This document shows positions 1-9,332 of a stretch of DNA of 64,000 bases, in pieces. Under the pieces are notes generated by a model. That model was not told the origin of the DNA. It ran no database searches and was given only the letters and a program-made list of their open reading frames with translations. Position numbers and translations under genes: made by a program. The stretch's first letter is position 1. Every line of letters begins with the position of its first letter. Source of the DNA: CAVTLG01 sp963735495. GTDB lineage: Bacteria > Chloroflexota > Ktedonobacteria > Ktedonobacterales > Ktedonobacteraceae. The stretch lies in assembly GCA_963735495.1 (NCBI GenBank), contig CAVTLG010000006.1:310001-374000 (forward strand), given 5' to 3'.

Positions 1-118
1 TTTTGCGTGCTGCTATGCAGTGTCTTCTGCTCCGTCATGTTCGGGTTCTTGTAGTATTTCCGCTCGTAGTGTCTAAGTACTATAGCCATTTTTATCGATG
101 GTTGCTCCTATCAATCCC

Positions 119-127
119 TGCTATAAT
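119..127 (+). promoter_or_regulatory. Extended -10 promoter element
   Basis: TGCTATAAT gives a perfect -10 hexamer with the TGn extension, 38 bases before the ATG at 166. No good -35 box is seen at the proper spacing, as is tolerated with an extended -10. The same nonamer recurs at 13750 and 19938. Confidence 0.4.
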
Positions 128-165
128 GCGTGTAAAACTAAGATTAATGCAGATTGGAGCCGCTT

Positions 166-1185
166 ATGGCGCGTCGTTTTCATCCACGAAGCACTCCTGA
201 AGAAAATCTACGTATGGCTATACGCTCGAATTCCTGGAAGGTTTTGCTTTTAGCTGTGGTGCTGATTATACTGATAATACCTGTATATAGATATGCAGCT
301 CGTATTGGGGGAAATATATTACCAGGAGCCACACAATTTTTCTATAAGATGACCAGCCCTGTTATGCCGACGCCCACGGCAATGCCTACGTACCTGGCGG
401 CATTTCCTCAAGTTGGGTCAGTGCTCTACACTGTGCTGGATGGTGATTCCTGCGATGGTATTTTAACTGATCATATGAACATGATCGATGCCAGTCAGAC
501 CTTTAGTGATGCTAACCCTAACACTGTGAGCGCTTTGGATAGCGTCCTTGGTAAGAATTGCCATGCGCTACAGCCTGGTATGGTGGTGCCACTCTCGCCG
601 CAGTATCCGCTGGTGGCGTTTGGTGGCAAGGTGCTGAAGATCACGGCCACGTCGCCGCAGCAATTAGTACCGACACCTTTAATCAATGTGCCGGGCGTGT
701 CGCAGTCCGCCCCTGATTGTGCTAATGGCTGCTTGCTTACATTGCAGGTTGGGCCGCAGGCACAGGTGAGATTGGCAGTACAGACAGAGTTGGTGATCCA
801 TATAGGTTCCTGGGTCTGGGCGCAGGCCATGCTTCCGCAGAAAAAGGTGTCTGGTTTTAGTAACTATCCCTATACTGATGCACGTTTGACGTTCAACAAT
901 ATTACGCTACGAGCCTGTGATTTACAGGTTGATGACACGCATGATGACAATTCGCTCTCTTGCGACCAGCTGACGCCGAATACCATTGATGATGATGGGG
1001 GAGCCTGGATGTATGGTGTCGCAGGTGCCAGTGGCCTTGGTCACTGGAAATATCCCTTGCACCTGGCTACGGGAACACAGGTTTTGCTCTGGCTTACCGT
1101 CGATAAGGACGGCAACCTGAAATACCAGGCGGGCAATCCCATCTATCGCTATAATGCGGATACTCATGTGTACGTAAAAGTCTAA
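166..1185 (+). CDS. Membrane-anchored protein with LysM-like domain
   Basis: About 339 residues. A basic N-terminus is followed by one membrane segment (residues about 25-45, LLLAVVLIILIIPVY), so the rest is probably outside the membrane. Residues about 88-150 resemble a LysM module: YTVLDGDSCDGI, an NP(N)TVSALD loop and LQPGMVVPLSP. LysM binds peptidoglycan or chitin-like glycans. The remainder has no motif I recognise. The ATG at 166 is preferred over an in-frame TTG at 154 because TGGAG lies 7 bases upstream of it. LysM assignment is by motif only. Confidence 0.6.
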   Translation: MARRFHPRSTPEENLRMAIRSNSWKVLLLAVVLIILIIPVYRYAARIGGNILPGATQFFYKMTSPVMPTPTAMPTYLAAFPQVGSVLYTVLDGDSCDGILTDHMNMIDASQTFSDANPNTVSALDSVLGKNCHALQPGMVVPLSPQYPLVAFGGKVLKITATSPQQLVPTPLINVPGVSQSAPDCANGCLLTLQVGPQAQVRLAVQTELVIHIGSWVWAQAMLPQKKVSGFSNYPYTDARLTFNNITLRACDLQVDDTHDDNSLSCDQLTPNTIDDDGGAWMYGVAGASGLGHWKYPLHLATGTQVLLWLTVDKDGNLKYQAGNPIYRYNADTHVYVKV

Positions 1186-1204
1186 CTTAAACTTCCTGGT
1201 TGTA

Positions 1205-1412
1205 ACTACTCAGGTCGGCTAGCAAAGGGAGCCGCGTAGGGACAATCCCTGGCGGTTGTCCGGGTTGGTCTTCCACCAGAGACGGGCCGCCGCCAGGGAC
1301 GCCAAGACCTTTTTCCCTCGCCTAACGTCGCAGATGGGCCAGCAAAAAAGGTCTTGGCTCGGCCCCTACGCGTGCTTCCATGGCTCCTGAAATGGTACCT
1401 CACCTGAGTAGT
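1205..1412. mobile_element. TA-flanked MITE, copy A
   Basis: A 208-bp non-coding element with terminal inverted repeats ACTACTCAGGT / ACCTGAGTAGT, flanked by TA on both sides (1203-1204, 1413-1414). Inside, AAGACCTTTTT and AAAAAGGTCTT form a second inverted repeat, as do GCGTAGGG and CCCTACGC, so a long hairpin is possible. TA target duplication is the hallmark of IS630/Tc1-mariner elements. Copies B (55020, inverted) and C (63653) share the layout. The 270 bases from 1413 to 1681 hold nothing else that I can support. Confidence 0.85.
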
Positions 1413-1681
1413 TACTTCTGGTTGTTGGCAAGGGATCGGATAATCGCTTGCCGTGTCATCTGGTTGGTGTGTAGTCAGCAGCCAGGGAGTGTGGTTGGCT
1501 TGCCTTGCGGCTATGAAACGAAACCCTTTTTGTTTCGTTATGTAATTTATATGGAGGGGAGAGCAGATGGAGTCCATACTGCTCTCGTAGCGCTTTTATC
1601 TCAAAGAGAGCCGGGTAGAGAGGAAGCTTTGCATAGTCTGGTACTCTACTGCTGCGCGTTTTGTGATCAGGAGAGAATCGT

Positions 1682-3700
1682 ATGACTGGCTTAGAAGGAA
1701 GGACCCTGGATCGTTATGAGTTGCGACAACTTATTGGCCGGGGTGGTATGGCTGATGTCTATCTAGCTTTCGATCCCCATTTTGAGCGAGAAGTTGCCGT
1801 CAAAATCTTCAAGCGTGAAGATGAAGAATTGTTAGGTCGTTTTGTGCGTGAAGCGCATTTAATGGCTTCATTGAACAATGCTCATCTTATGCCGGTTTTT
1901 GATGCTGGGGATAGCATGTTGGATGGAGTCAACATCTATTATATTGTCATGCCTTTTCTGGAGGGTGGTTCTTTACGCAAACTCATCAGGAACTCGCCGC
2001 TCTCGTTACAGGATGCCTGTCGTTACCTCAGTGAGGTTGCCGATGCACTTGATTACATGCATCGCCAGGGTATTATCCACCGGGATATTAAATCTTCCAA
2101 CATCATGCTGGATGCTGATGGGCGTAGTTACCTCGCCGACTTCGGTATTGCGCGTACAACGGGTGATTCGGCGCAGTTGACCAGTGCTGGCAATGTGTTG
2201 GGTACCGTTGACTATATGGCCCCTGAATTGTTTGAAAACGATCACAAAGCCGACGAGCGCAGTGATCTCTACTCGTTGGGTGTGTTGCTCTTTGAGATGG
2301 TCACAGGTGCGTTACCCTTTACCGCTGAGCACCAGATTGCCGTTGTTTCCATGCACATAAACAAGCGACCACCCTCCCCACGTAGTCTGGTCCCAAGTAT
2401 TCCTCCCCAGGTTGAGCGTATCATCTTAAAGGCATTAGAGAAGCGGCCCGAACTGCGCTATGCGAGCGCGACCGAACTGGCGCAGGCTTTTTGCCAGGCG
2501 ACGCAGGCTCCTGCCGTTGATGCTGCTCCCACGAATGCTTTCTGGGAGCAGGAAACTGTCGATCCTTTTCTAACTGAAGAAACGCGTGGAGTATTATCAG
2601 CTCCTCTTACGTCTGTGCCCGTGTCTGCCGTCGGAACCGCGCAGCCTGTGCGTGCGACGGGCACGACTGGACGGTATGCCACGTATGCTCCTGAAAATCG
2701 CCTGCCCTATCAAACGCAGGTGCCTGTGCCGCGTACGCAGTCCAATGTACGTGTACAGACGATTATTGTCTCGGTGTTGGCGTTGCTGGCGCTAGCCGCT
2801 GTAGTGGGACCGACCACTTACGTCTTGCTTACGCGTGCGCATGCAAATCCCACGGCCACAGCCACCGCTAATCTTGCGGCAACGCCGAACTTGACGGCGA
2901 CTGCTCAATTTGCCTCTGCCCAGACAGCGGCTGCCACGGCACAGCAGGGGAAGAATGCCACGGCCACTGCGGCGGCAGGAGTAGCCGCGACGGCGCAGGC
3001 CGGGGTTGTGGCGACCCAACAGGCGCAAAATGCGACTGCCACGGCTGTTGTGGGTAGTACAGCGACCGTCGTGGCGAATGCCTCTGCCACCGCAGGTGTT
3101 ATCCAGACCGCTACTGCTGGTACTCCTGAATATACCGATCCTTTGAATAATGCAAACAGCGCTACGACGCAAGCTGCGCAGTGGGATCAGAATAATACCT
3201 GTGCTTTTCAGGGTGATGGCTATCATGTAACGGCGAGTGGGGGTCTTTTGCCTGATACGTTTGCGGGTTGTCATGAAAGCCAGAAGCAGTTTCAGAATTT
3301 TGCCGTCAAGGTTGACGTCTCCATTCTGAGCGGGAATACGGGAGGTCTCTTCTTCCGTATGAGCACAAATACGTTGGGTGCCTATATGGGCTATCTGCTT
3401 GAGATAGATAGCAATGGCAATTACAGAGTTTCGCGCTCTGCCAGTTTCAATAGTGGTGAGACGCCCTTAATTGATTGGACCGCATCACCTGCTTTAAATA
3501 GCGGAAATGCTGTTAATACGTTAGAAGTTATTGCGAGCGGTAATACCCTCTTATTCTATAGCAACGGAACCTTTCTCACGTCCGTACGGGATGCTAGCTA
3601 TCCCAACGCTGGTGACATCGGTTTCCTGGCCACTACTGTGGCGAATGGTGCCAATGCGGACATAAGATATGCAAATTTGAATATCTACCCACTAGCATGA
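1682..3700 (+). CDS. Membrane Ser/Thr protein kinase with C-terminal concanavalin-like domain
   Basis: 672 residues. PknB-type kinase domain at about 12-270 with glycine loop GRGGMADVYLAF, ATP lysine in VAVKIF, catalytic loop HRDIKSSNIML and the DFG magnesium motif, so it should be active. One membrane segment at about 357-382 is followed by a 100-residue Ala/Thr-rich linker (ATATA-type repeats). An extracytoplasmic domain at about 485-672 resembles DUF1080/LamG-like jelly rolls (FAVKVDVSILSGNTGGLFFR). The architecture suggests a receptor kinase sensing an external ligand, probably a glycan; the ligand is inference. GGAGAG lies upstream of the ATG. The 9961 protein carries a related external domain without the kinase. 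Confidence 0.9.
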   Translation: MTGLEGRTLDRYELRQLIGRGGMADVYLAFDPHFEREVAVKIFKREDEELLGRFVREAHLMASLNNAHLMPVFDAGDSMLDGVNIYYIVMPFLEGGSLRKLIRNSPLSLQDACRYLSEVADALDYMHRQGIIHRDIKSSNIMLDADGRSYLADFGIARTTGDSAQLTSAGNVLGTVDYMAPELFENDHKADERSDLYSLGVLLFEMVTGALPFTAEHQIAVVSMHINKRPPSPRSLVPSIPPQVERIILKALEKRPELRYASATELAQAFCQATQAPAVDAAPTNAFWEQETVDPFLTEETRGVLSAPLTSVPVSAVGTAQPVRATGTTGRYATYAPENRLPYQTQVPVPRTQSNVRVQTIIVSVLALLALAAVVGPTTYVLLTRAHANPTATATANLAATPNLTATAQFASAQTAAATAQQGKNATATAAAGVAATAQAGVVATQQAQNATATAVVGSTATVVANASATAGVIQTATAGTPEYTDPLNNANSATTQAAQWDQNNTCAFQGDGYHVTASGGLLPDTFAGCHESQKQFQNFAVKVDVSILSGNTGGLFFRMSTNTLGAYMGYLLEIDSNGNYRVSRSASFNSGETPLIDWTASPALNSGNAVNTLEVIASGNTLLFYSNGTFLTSVRDASYPNAGDIGFLATTVANGANADIRYANLNIYPLA

Positions 3701-3780
3701 GCATGCACGCTCTGATTACGGTGATGTCGTGCTCCTGCTACACAGATAGTGAACGTGGTTGAAATTGAAGGAGTGCTGCA

Positions 3781-4569
3781 ATGCTGTATCGTGAGGATAT
3801 GCGGGGTCGGATTGCGATTACCCAACCGACGCATGCCTGGCTTTCCGGTCAACTGGCGCGTGCCTGGGGTAACGAACTTTTCGCTGATGTGACTCCCTGG
3901 GAGGAAGTTTGCCTGGGTGCGGAACAGCATGATGTTGGTCACACTGCCTGGGAACAGGCACCGACACTCAACCCACGGACGGGTCTGCCCTACAGTTTTT
4001 TTGAGATGCCGAAGCCATTGCATGTCAGCATCTGGTCATCGGCTGCTCGCCTGGTTCTGCCGCAGGGACGTTATCCGGCGCTGCTTGTCTCGCTACATGG
4101 TACTGGACTTTACGAGAGGTATTACGATGCGTCTCAAGAAACGCCCGAAAATAACCAGGTGGTCCAGCACTATCTCGCGCAGGAATACGCGTTCCAGCAG
4201 GCTCTGCTGGCGAACTTGCGCGCCGATGCGTACTATGCTCCATACGCTACAGAGGAGCTAGTGGCGCGCAATCGTCGTCTTGTGGGGGTCTGGGATGGAT
4301 TTTCTCTGGCTATTTGCGCTGGCCGCCAACAGATAGAACCATTGCAGCGAGTGCCCACGGCCACGGGTACCGCAACGCTCACGGTCACTGTACGCGATGG
4401 TGATCCCACCCAACTGATCGTCACGCCGTGGCCGTTTCGTCGCCAGCAGGTGACATTGACTTACGAAGGGCGTATCTTACCTGAAACATTCTCAGATGAA
4501 GCTACGATGCGTGTAGCGCTTCAGCGCGCCGCCTGGATCACCTTGCAGACAACGCTTTTCCCTATGTGA
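3781..4569 (+). CDS. DUF3891 family protein
   Basis: 262 residues, soluble. The start follows GAAGGAGTGCTGCA. The pattern RIAITQPTHAWLSGQLARAW near residue 10, EQHDVGHTAWE near 47 and SLHGTGLYERYY near 105 matches DUF3891, a family of unknown function. Conserved histidines and acidic residues (QHD, HGTGL) suggest an HD-like metal site, which is inference. It lies 80 bases after the kinase, in the same direction, and could be co-transcribed. Confidence 0.7.
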   Translation: MLYREDMRGRIAITQPTHAWLSGQLARAWGNELFADVTPWEEVCLGAEQHDVGHTAWEQAPTLNPRTGLPYSFFEMPKPLHVSIWSSAARLVLPQGRYPALLVSLHGTGLYERYYDASQETPENNQVVQHYLAQEYAFQQALLANLRADAYYAPYATEELVARNRRLVGVWDGFSLAICAGRQQIEPLQRVPTATGTATLTVTVRDGDPTQLIVTPWPFRRQQVTLTYEGRILPETFSDEATMRVALQRAAWITLQTTLFPM

Positions 4570-4587
4570 AAAGAAATCCGACTCAAG

Positions 4588-4797
4588 CTAACTGTTAAAA
4601 GCAGCGATTTCGTTATAGAGCGCTTCTGTCTGTGTCAGGGAGTTCTCAAGTTGTGTGCTTGTGGTGCCAATTGTGCCGAGTAGCGTGGAAATGCGTGTGA
4701 GAAAATTTTCTGGTCGTACTTTGAAAGCAGAGACATCGGTTGCCAGTTTTTTCTCACTAAGATAATACGTTGCATTGAGCGCATAAAGGACTTGCAC
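4588..4797 (-). pseudogene. C-terminal fragment, possibly of a DUF4037-type nucleotidyltransferase
   Basis: A 69-residue open frame whose only plausible start is a GTG at 4797. Without a start requirement it runs back only to a TAA at 4822-4824. The text (VLYALNATYYLSEKKL, then a helical tail) resembles the end of DUF4037-type nucleotidyltransferase proteins rather than a whole protein, so I read it as a remnant. The family link is a weak recollection. A short intact gene of unknown role is the alternative. Confidence 0.35.
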
Positions 4798-4858
4798 GAG
4801 ACAATGAAGTTTCTGCGCAAGTTACGGAGAGAAACGAGGGCTTTTCCAGAAGAAATAG

Positions 4859-5527
4859 TTACTCGCTCACACGCTTTTGGGGTGGGACGAGTTTATGCTC
4901 GACTGCATACACAGCGGCTTCGCTGCGCCGTGAGAGATTCAACTTTTCAAGAATGTGGCTCACATGATTGCGCGCGGTCTTCTCGCTCACGGACAGCGCC
5001 TCGGCAATTTGTTTATTCGTATAGCCGCGTGCCACCAACGCCAGCACATTGCGCTCTTGTTTGGTCAGTTCACTGCCTACTATCTGGCCTTCGTCCGTTG
5101 TCAGCATGCTTATCTGCGTGAGTGCCTGTTTCGTCGTCGCAGGATTGAGCAAAGATTGTCCAGCGGCGATCAGGCGCACTGTTTTCAGCAACTCTGCACG
5201 GCTCACATTTTTTATTAGGTAGCCGCTCGCGCCTGCCAGGATGGATGCTGTGACTGCTTCATTGTCGGGAAAGGATGTGATCAGCAGCACCTGTACGCCT
5301 GGGTAGCTACTTTTTATTTCGCGACATGCTGCAATGCCGCCCATTTTCTCCATGCGTACGTCCATCAGGACAACATGGGGGTCCAGGACGCGCATCTTTG
5401 CCAGCGCTTCCGCGCCATTACTTGCTTCACCGACAACCTGAATATCAGTTTCCAGCTCAAACGCAGCGCGCATTCCCAGGCGTACTACTTCGTGGTCATC
5501 CACAATCATAAGACGTATTTTGGCCAT
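4859..5527 (-). CDS. NarL/LuxR-family response regulator
   Basis: 222 residues. Receiver domain at about 1-120 with the acidic pair VDDH, phospho-acceptor Asp in VVLMDVRM and switch lysine in YLIKNVS. LuxR-type helix-turn-helix at about 150-210 (LTKQERNVLALVARGYTNKQ, then SVSEKTARNHV). All phosphotransfer residues are present. Its likely partner is the histidine kinase encoded at 7007-8965, which lies upstream on the same strand. The two are separated by a dehydrogenase gene and a repeat carrying a mobile element. Confidence 0.92.
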   Translation of the reverse strand: MAKIRLMIVDDHEVVRLGMRAAFELETDIQVVGEASNGAEALAKMRVLDPHVVLMDVRMEKMGGIAACREIKSSYPGVQVLLITSFPDNEAVTASILAGASGYLIKNVSRAELLKTVRLIAAGQSLLNPATTKQALTQISMLTTDEGQIVGSELTKQERNVLALVARGYTNKQIAEALSVSEKTARNHVSHILEKLNLSRRSEAAVYAVEHKLVPPQKRVSE

Positions 5528-5609
5528 TTGCTTCCTACTTCCTTGCCTTATTCTTGTACTCTATAGCAAACGTATGAGCGAAAAAACACAAGTGTTGCGA
5601 CTATTTGGT

Positions 5610-5890
5610 TCTTCGTCCATGCGGGGGAAATGGGGTAGGGGCGTCACCTTGCGCTGTCTTTTACCCACATCTTTTCAGGTCATCAACGGCAAGCCAGATG
5701 ACAGGCCGAACGAACTTTTACACGGTTCTAATGGATGGCCTCGAACTCATCCTTGCAGGTGCTGCTAAGAAGCACCCGCAGACCTATCTACTAAAGATGT
5801 GGGTAAAAGACAGACCTTGCGTGCGCCCCGGGCGGTCGCCAGGACACGCTCCTACCCCATTTCCCAACGTTTTCCTCCAGAAGGATGGAG
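5610..5890. repeat. Palindromic repeat, copy R1, interrupted by a 160-bp element
   Basis: The flanks 5610-5653 and 5814-5890 join to give the same text as the uninterrupted copy at 62404-62516. The core is an inverted repeat of AAATGGGGTAGGGGCGT, with a related right arm, around a G/C-rich centre. No protein is read through it. It separates the response regulator from the upstream dehydrogenase. Confidence 0.85.
5654..5813. mobile_element. 160-bp non-autonomous relative of the IS4-type element
   Basis: Terminal inverted repeats CTGTCTTTTACCCACATCTTT (shown here as 5654-5674 and its complement ending at 5813), with 8-bp direct repeats ACCTTGCG on both sides (5646-5653, 5814-5821). The outer 16 bases are identical to the ends of the IS at 50530-52089, so that transposase, or an intact copy elsewhere, could move it. 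The interior is unrelated to the IS and has no coding capacity. Confidence 0.85.
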
Positions 5891-5916
5891 GCCCACTATT
5901 TTTAGCAAGCCGGGCA

Positions 5917-6969
5917 TCAAAGTAATACCAGCGGACGGGTGATACTTTCAATAGTGGGGCAACCTGAGAGCACCATGGCGCGTTCAAGTTCGTCGCGTAG
6001 CAGTTCCAGGACACCACGTACCCCCTCCTGTCCCTGTGCTGCCAGGCCCCACAGGATAGGACGACCAACGAGCACGGCGCGCGCGCCGAGTGCCAGAGCT
6101 TTAAGGATGTCGGTACCGCGCCGGATACCTCCGTCTACGAAGACCTCGCACGCGCCAGCGACCGCCTGGAGCACTTCTGGCAGTGCGTCAATGCTGGCGA
6201 TAGCACCATCCAATTGGCGTCCGCCGTGATTGGAAACGATAATGCCGTCAACATGATTTTCGACGGCAAGCCGGGCATCTTCGGCGGTCAGAATACCCTT
6301 TAACACGATGGGCAGTTTAGTAATCGTGCGCAGCCAGGGAATGATATCCCAGGTGAGTGTGTCGCCAATGTGGGGGTCAGTATCCGTGCTTTTGTGGAAA
6401 TGATGACTGGCATTGCCTCTGAAAGCGTCACCGAAGTTGGTCTGACTGAAGTGACTGAAGTTGTTGCGCATATCGCGCTCACGTTTGCTCATACGCGGCA
6501 GATCGACGGTCAGCACAATAGCCTGATAGCCTGCTTGTTCGGCGCGTGTAATCAGCGTTCTGGCCTCGGTATAATTGTAGATATAAAGCTGGAACCAGAG
6601 TGGACCAGTCGTGACACGAGCAATGTCTTCGAGACTACGTGTGGCATTGGTACTTACGACCATCAGTGTCTTAGCCGCATTCGCAGCCTGGACGGTTGCG
6701 CTCTCAGCCTCAGGATGAGCCATACCGTGTCCTGCCGTTGGCGCAATCAGCACAGGCATACTGACCGGAATACCCAGGACGCTGGAGCGTAGATCGCAGG
6801 TGCTGACATTGACCAGGACGCGTGGGCGCAGGCGTATGCGCTGAAAAGCCTCGCGGTTGGCACGTAGCGTAATTTCGTCTTCGCTGCCTCCCTGATAGAA
6901 GTCCCAGGCTGGAAGATCTACCTTTGCCGCTGCGAGTTGCTCATACTCGAAGACATTGATTGGGTTCAT
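5917..6969 (-). CDS. FMN-dependent 2-hydroxyacid dehydrogenase/oxidase
   Basis: 350 residues, the usual length for the glycolate oxidase/lactate dehydrogenase family, which oxidises L-2-hydroxyacids to 2-oxoacids using FMN. Visible: FYQGG near residue 25, APTAGHGMAHPEAE near 92, active-site His-Arg in SNHGGRQLDG near 245 and the FMN-phosphate loop VDGGIRRGTDILKALALGA near 285. AAGGAG lies 7 bases before the ATG. It starts 37 bases after the histidine kinase gene on the same strand and is probably co-transcribed with it. Lactate, glycolate or mandelate are all possible substrates. Confidence 0.88.
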   Translation of the reverse strand: MNPINVFEYEQLAAAKVDLPAWDFYQGGSEDEITLRANREAFQRIRLRPRVLVNVSTCDLRSSVLGIPVSMPVLIAPTAGHGMAHPEAESATVQAANAAKTLMVVSTNATRSLEDIARVTTGPLWFQLYIYNYTEARTLITRAEQAGYQAIVLTVDLPRMSKRERDMRNNFSHFSQTNFGDAFRGNASHHFHKSTDTDPHIGDTLTWDIIPWLRTITKLPIVLKGILTAEDARLAVENHVDGIIVSNHGGRQLDGAIASIDALPEVLQAVAGACEVFVDGGIRRGTDILKALALGARAVLVGRPILWGLAAQGQEGVRGVLELLRDELERAMVLSGCPTIESITRPLVLL

Positions 6970-7006
6970 CGCATTCTCCTTCCAGAAAAAGAACGATACG
7001 CAGATT

Positions 7007-8965
7007 TCAGATTGGGATACAAGCTCTTACCTCCAATCCGCCTGTTGTAGCAGGCAAGAGTGTGCATGTTCCGCCTAATTCTCTTGCTCGTGCCTGCATA
7101 CCCCGCACCCCATGTCCAGAGTAAATGCGCACCTGTTCTTCATGCGTTGGCAGCATGCCGTCATGCTGTACGACGTGCAAACCACGGCCATTGTCACGTA
7201 TAGACACTTCTATGCTTTCTTTCCTGAAGTACAGTATAACCTGTAGCTGTGTGGCCTCCGCGTGCTTGTAGGCATTGGAGAGTGCTTCCTGTACGATGCG
7301 GAAGAGCGCCGCGCCGACCTGTGCGTATCTGTGGGAGCGCCGCCGGTCGTCATCAACGCTCTCTTCTGTACCCTCGACACCTAGTTGAACCGGTAGGTCG
7401 CTGATAGTTTCAAATTCGCGCAATTGATGCCTGATCATCTGTGTCAGTGTAGTTGTACCACTCATTAGCGGCTTGAGAGAAAACATATAGTTGCGTGTCT
7501 CCCATAGTGCCTGTTTGGAGACAGTTACCATTTTGTCCAGTCGCGTAGCCAGAGGCGTAATCAATTCAGCATCTTCTTCAGAGGCTTCAGCGATACGTTG
7601 GGCCTGCGTGACACAGGTTTCGGCATGTAAACTGAGCATATAGATGAGTTGTGCTATGCCGTCATGAATCTCGCGGGCGATGCGGTCGCGTTCTGTCGTC
7701 GCCGCCAGTTCTACCATTTGTTCAGTCAGGCGCATATTATCGAGCGCAATGAGCAACTGATCTCCAGCAATGGTCAAGAATTTTTCTTTTCCCTCATCAA
7801 ACGGTGTTGTGCGCCTGCTTTCGGCACCTACGACGATTTGGATAGTATCATCTTGTGGCAGTGGCAGATAGAAACGAGCCTCTCCATAACTACTACTTTG
7901 CTTATGTGCCAGGCGCTCAAACGTAACCAATTTCTTCCCGGTTTGCAGTACCCGCTCAAGGTATCCCTGCTGTCTCTCAGGAAGGTCTTCCTGATCCGCT
8001 GTGGCTTCGACGCACATGCCTATAACTGGCCGCTCTGTATGCTCTGTCTCATCGCCTGGCTGTTCTACTAAGGCTATCGTCAGACGTTGAAAATGTCCGC
8101 CCTGGAGTATCTGTTGCGCGCTGCGCTGTAGTAACTCCTGTCTATTATGGGCGCTTTTCATCAGTGTCTCGCCGATACGTACGAGTGATTGTTGTATACG
8201 CGCATTGGATTGCTCGCGCCGTTTACTCTGTGCGTAATTTGCGATGAGCGTTGCTAAAAAAGCAGCCAGGAGCGCTGCGACCGGTGCATCTACCAGAGAG
8301 CCAACGATATCTGTGGCGGTCGGCGGATAGTAGGATACGCCTGGGGCGTGGATGACTATGCCAAGTACGGCGAAGAGATCATAGCCGATGGCCGCTGCTA
8401 ATCCGCCACGATAGCGATAGGCGAGAGCAGCAGCAAACACCGTGGATAGCCCGTAGCGATAAAATGGTGAGCCTGAGCCAAACCAGGGGGCAGCAAATGC
8501 TGCGCTATAGTACATGACCAGTCCGCAGATCAGTACATCCAGGGTATAGATCGCTACATCCCAGATAACGTGGCGAGTACGTGTGATTGGAGGCACGATT
8601 TCAGGCTCATCCTCATCTTCCTGCACGTGCTGTTGTGTGCGTTTCTGCTTTCCGGTTGCCAGCGCGGCGCTTTTTCGCGACCAGTACGGGAAGAACATCT
8701 GGACGACGGGTGCATAGAGTGTGACGATCAGTGCCTGGGTGAACGTGATGGCCAGCAGCAACGTGGCGATGCTGGCATATGGTAATATCCTCGGTGTTGC
8801 CTGGTAGGAAGGTCGGGACCAGATAATGACGACGAGCGCGTAGAGCCACATACTCCAGCGCCAGACCAGAAAGAAGTAGCCTGGTGTGATGCGCAACCGA
8901 CGCAGCGCTGTATCTGGTATGGTACGGACCTTGACGGTCTGCAATACGTTTTTCGCTTGACTCAT
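7007..8965 (-). CDS. Membrane sensor histidine kinase with GAF domain (NarL/DesK type)
   Basis: About 652 residues from the chosen ATG at 8965; an in-frame start at 9178 would add 71 unconvincing residues. Several membrane segments fill the N-terminal 250 residues, including a MASE-like region. A GAF domain at about 265-400 follows. HisKA_3 has the phosphorylated His in RIAREIHDGIAQL. The ATPase domain has N-box QEALSNAYKHA, DNGRG and GHGVRGM. The family signals to NarL-type regulators, fitting the regulator at 4859-5527. The signal sensed is unknown. Confidence 0.9.
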   Translation of the reverse strand: MSQAKNVLQTVKVRTIPDTALRRLRITPGYFFLVWRWSMWLYALVVIIWSRPSYQATPRILPYASIATLLLAITFTQALIVTLYAPVVQMFFPYWSRKSAALATGKQKRTQQHVQEDEDEPEIVPPITRTRHVIWDVAIYTLDVLICGLVMYYSAAFAAPWFGSGSPFYRYGLSTVFAAALAYRYRGGLAAAIGYDLFAVLGIVIHAPGVSYYPPTATDIVGSLVDAPVAALLAAFLATLIANYAQSKRREQSNARIQQSLVRIGETLMKSAHNRQELLQRSAQQILQGGHFQRLTIALVEQPGDETEHTERPVIGMCVEATADQEDLPERQQGYLERVLQTGKKLVTFERLAHKQSSSYGEARFYLPLPQDDTIQIVVGAESRRTTPFDEGKEKFLTIAGDQLLIALDNMRLTEQMVELAATTERDRIAREIHDGIAQLIYMLSLHAETCVTQAQRIAEASEEDAELITPLATRLDKMVTVSKQALWETRNYMFSLKPLMSGTTTLTQMIRHQLREFETISDLPVQLGVEGTEESVDDDRRRSHRYAQVGAALFRIVQEALSNAYKHAEATQLQVILYFRKESIEVSIRDNGRGLHVVQHDGMLPTHEEQVRIYSGHGVRGMQARARELGGTCTLLPATTGGLEVRACIPI

Positions 8966-9332
8966 GATTATGCGCCTTTGGTCAACTAGAGGAGAGATAT
9001 CCAGGTATAAGGTTTCATGGGCAGTATGCCTTTTTTTGCCAGTACTGTCAATGAGGTATCTTTTTGCCGCAGGTCGAGACACTGCTAAAAACACGACTGG
9101 CATATTGCCTGGTTTATGTGATATGGTATGAATACATACTTGCTTTTCCGCCTTGAGGGAGTGCAATAAGAAGAACAATATAGTATTCTTTGCATTTAGA
9201 TGCGTGCGGAGTCACCACGATGGTGGTCTTTCTGAATGTATTGCGAATATTAGGAGGCTTTTTATTTAGGGAAACTCAGGCAGATAAAAACAATGGACAG
9301 TCTTCTAGTAAAAGAAGGGACGGTTTATCATC

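Noticed and set aside
1380..1685. Open frame of 101 codons
   Set aside because: Starts inside MITE copy A, ends in the next gene's start and has no plausible ribosome-binding site or protein-like composition.
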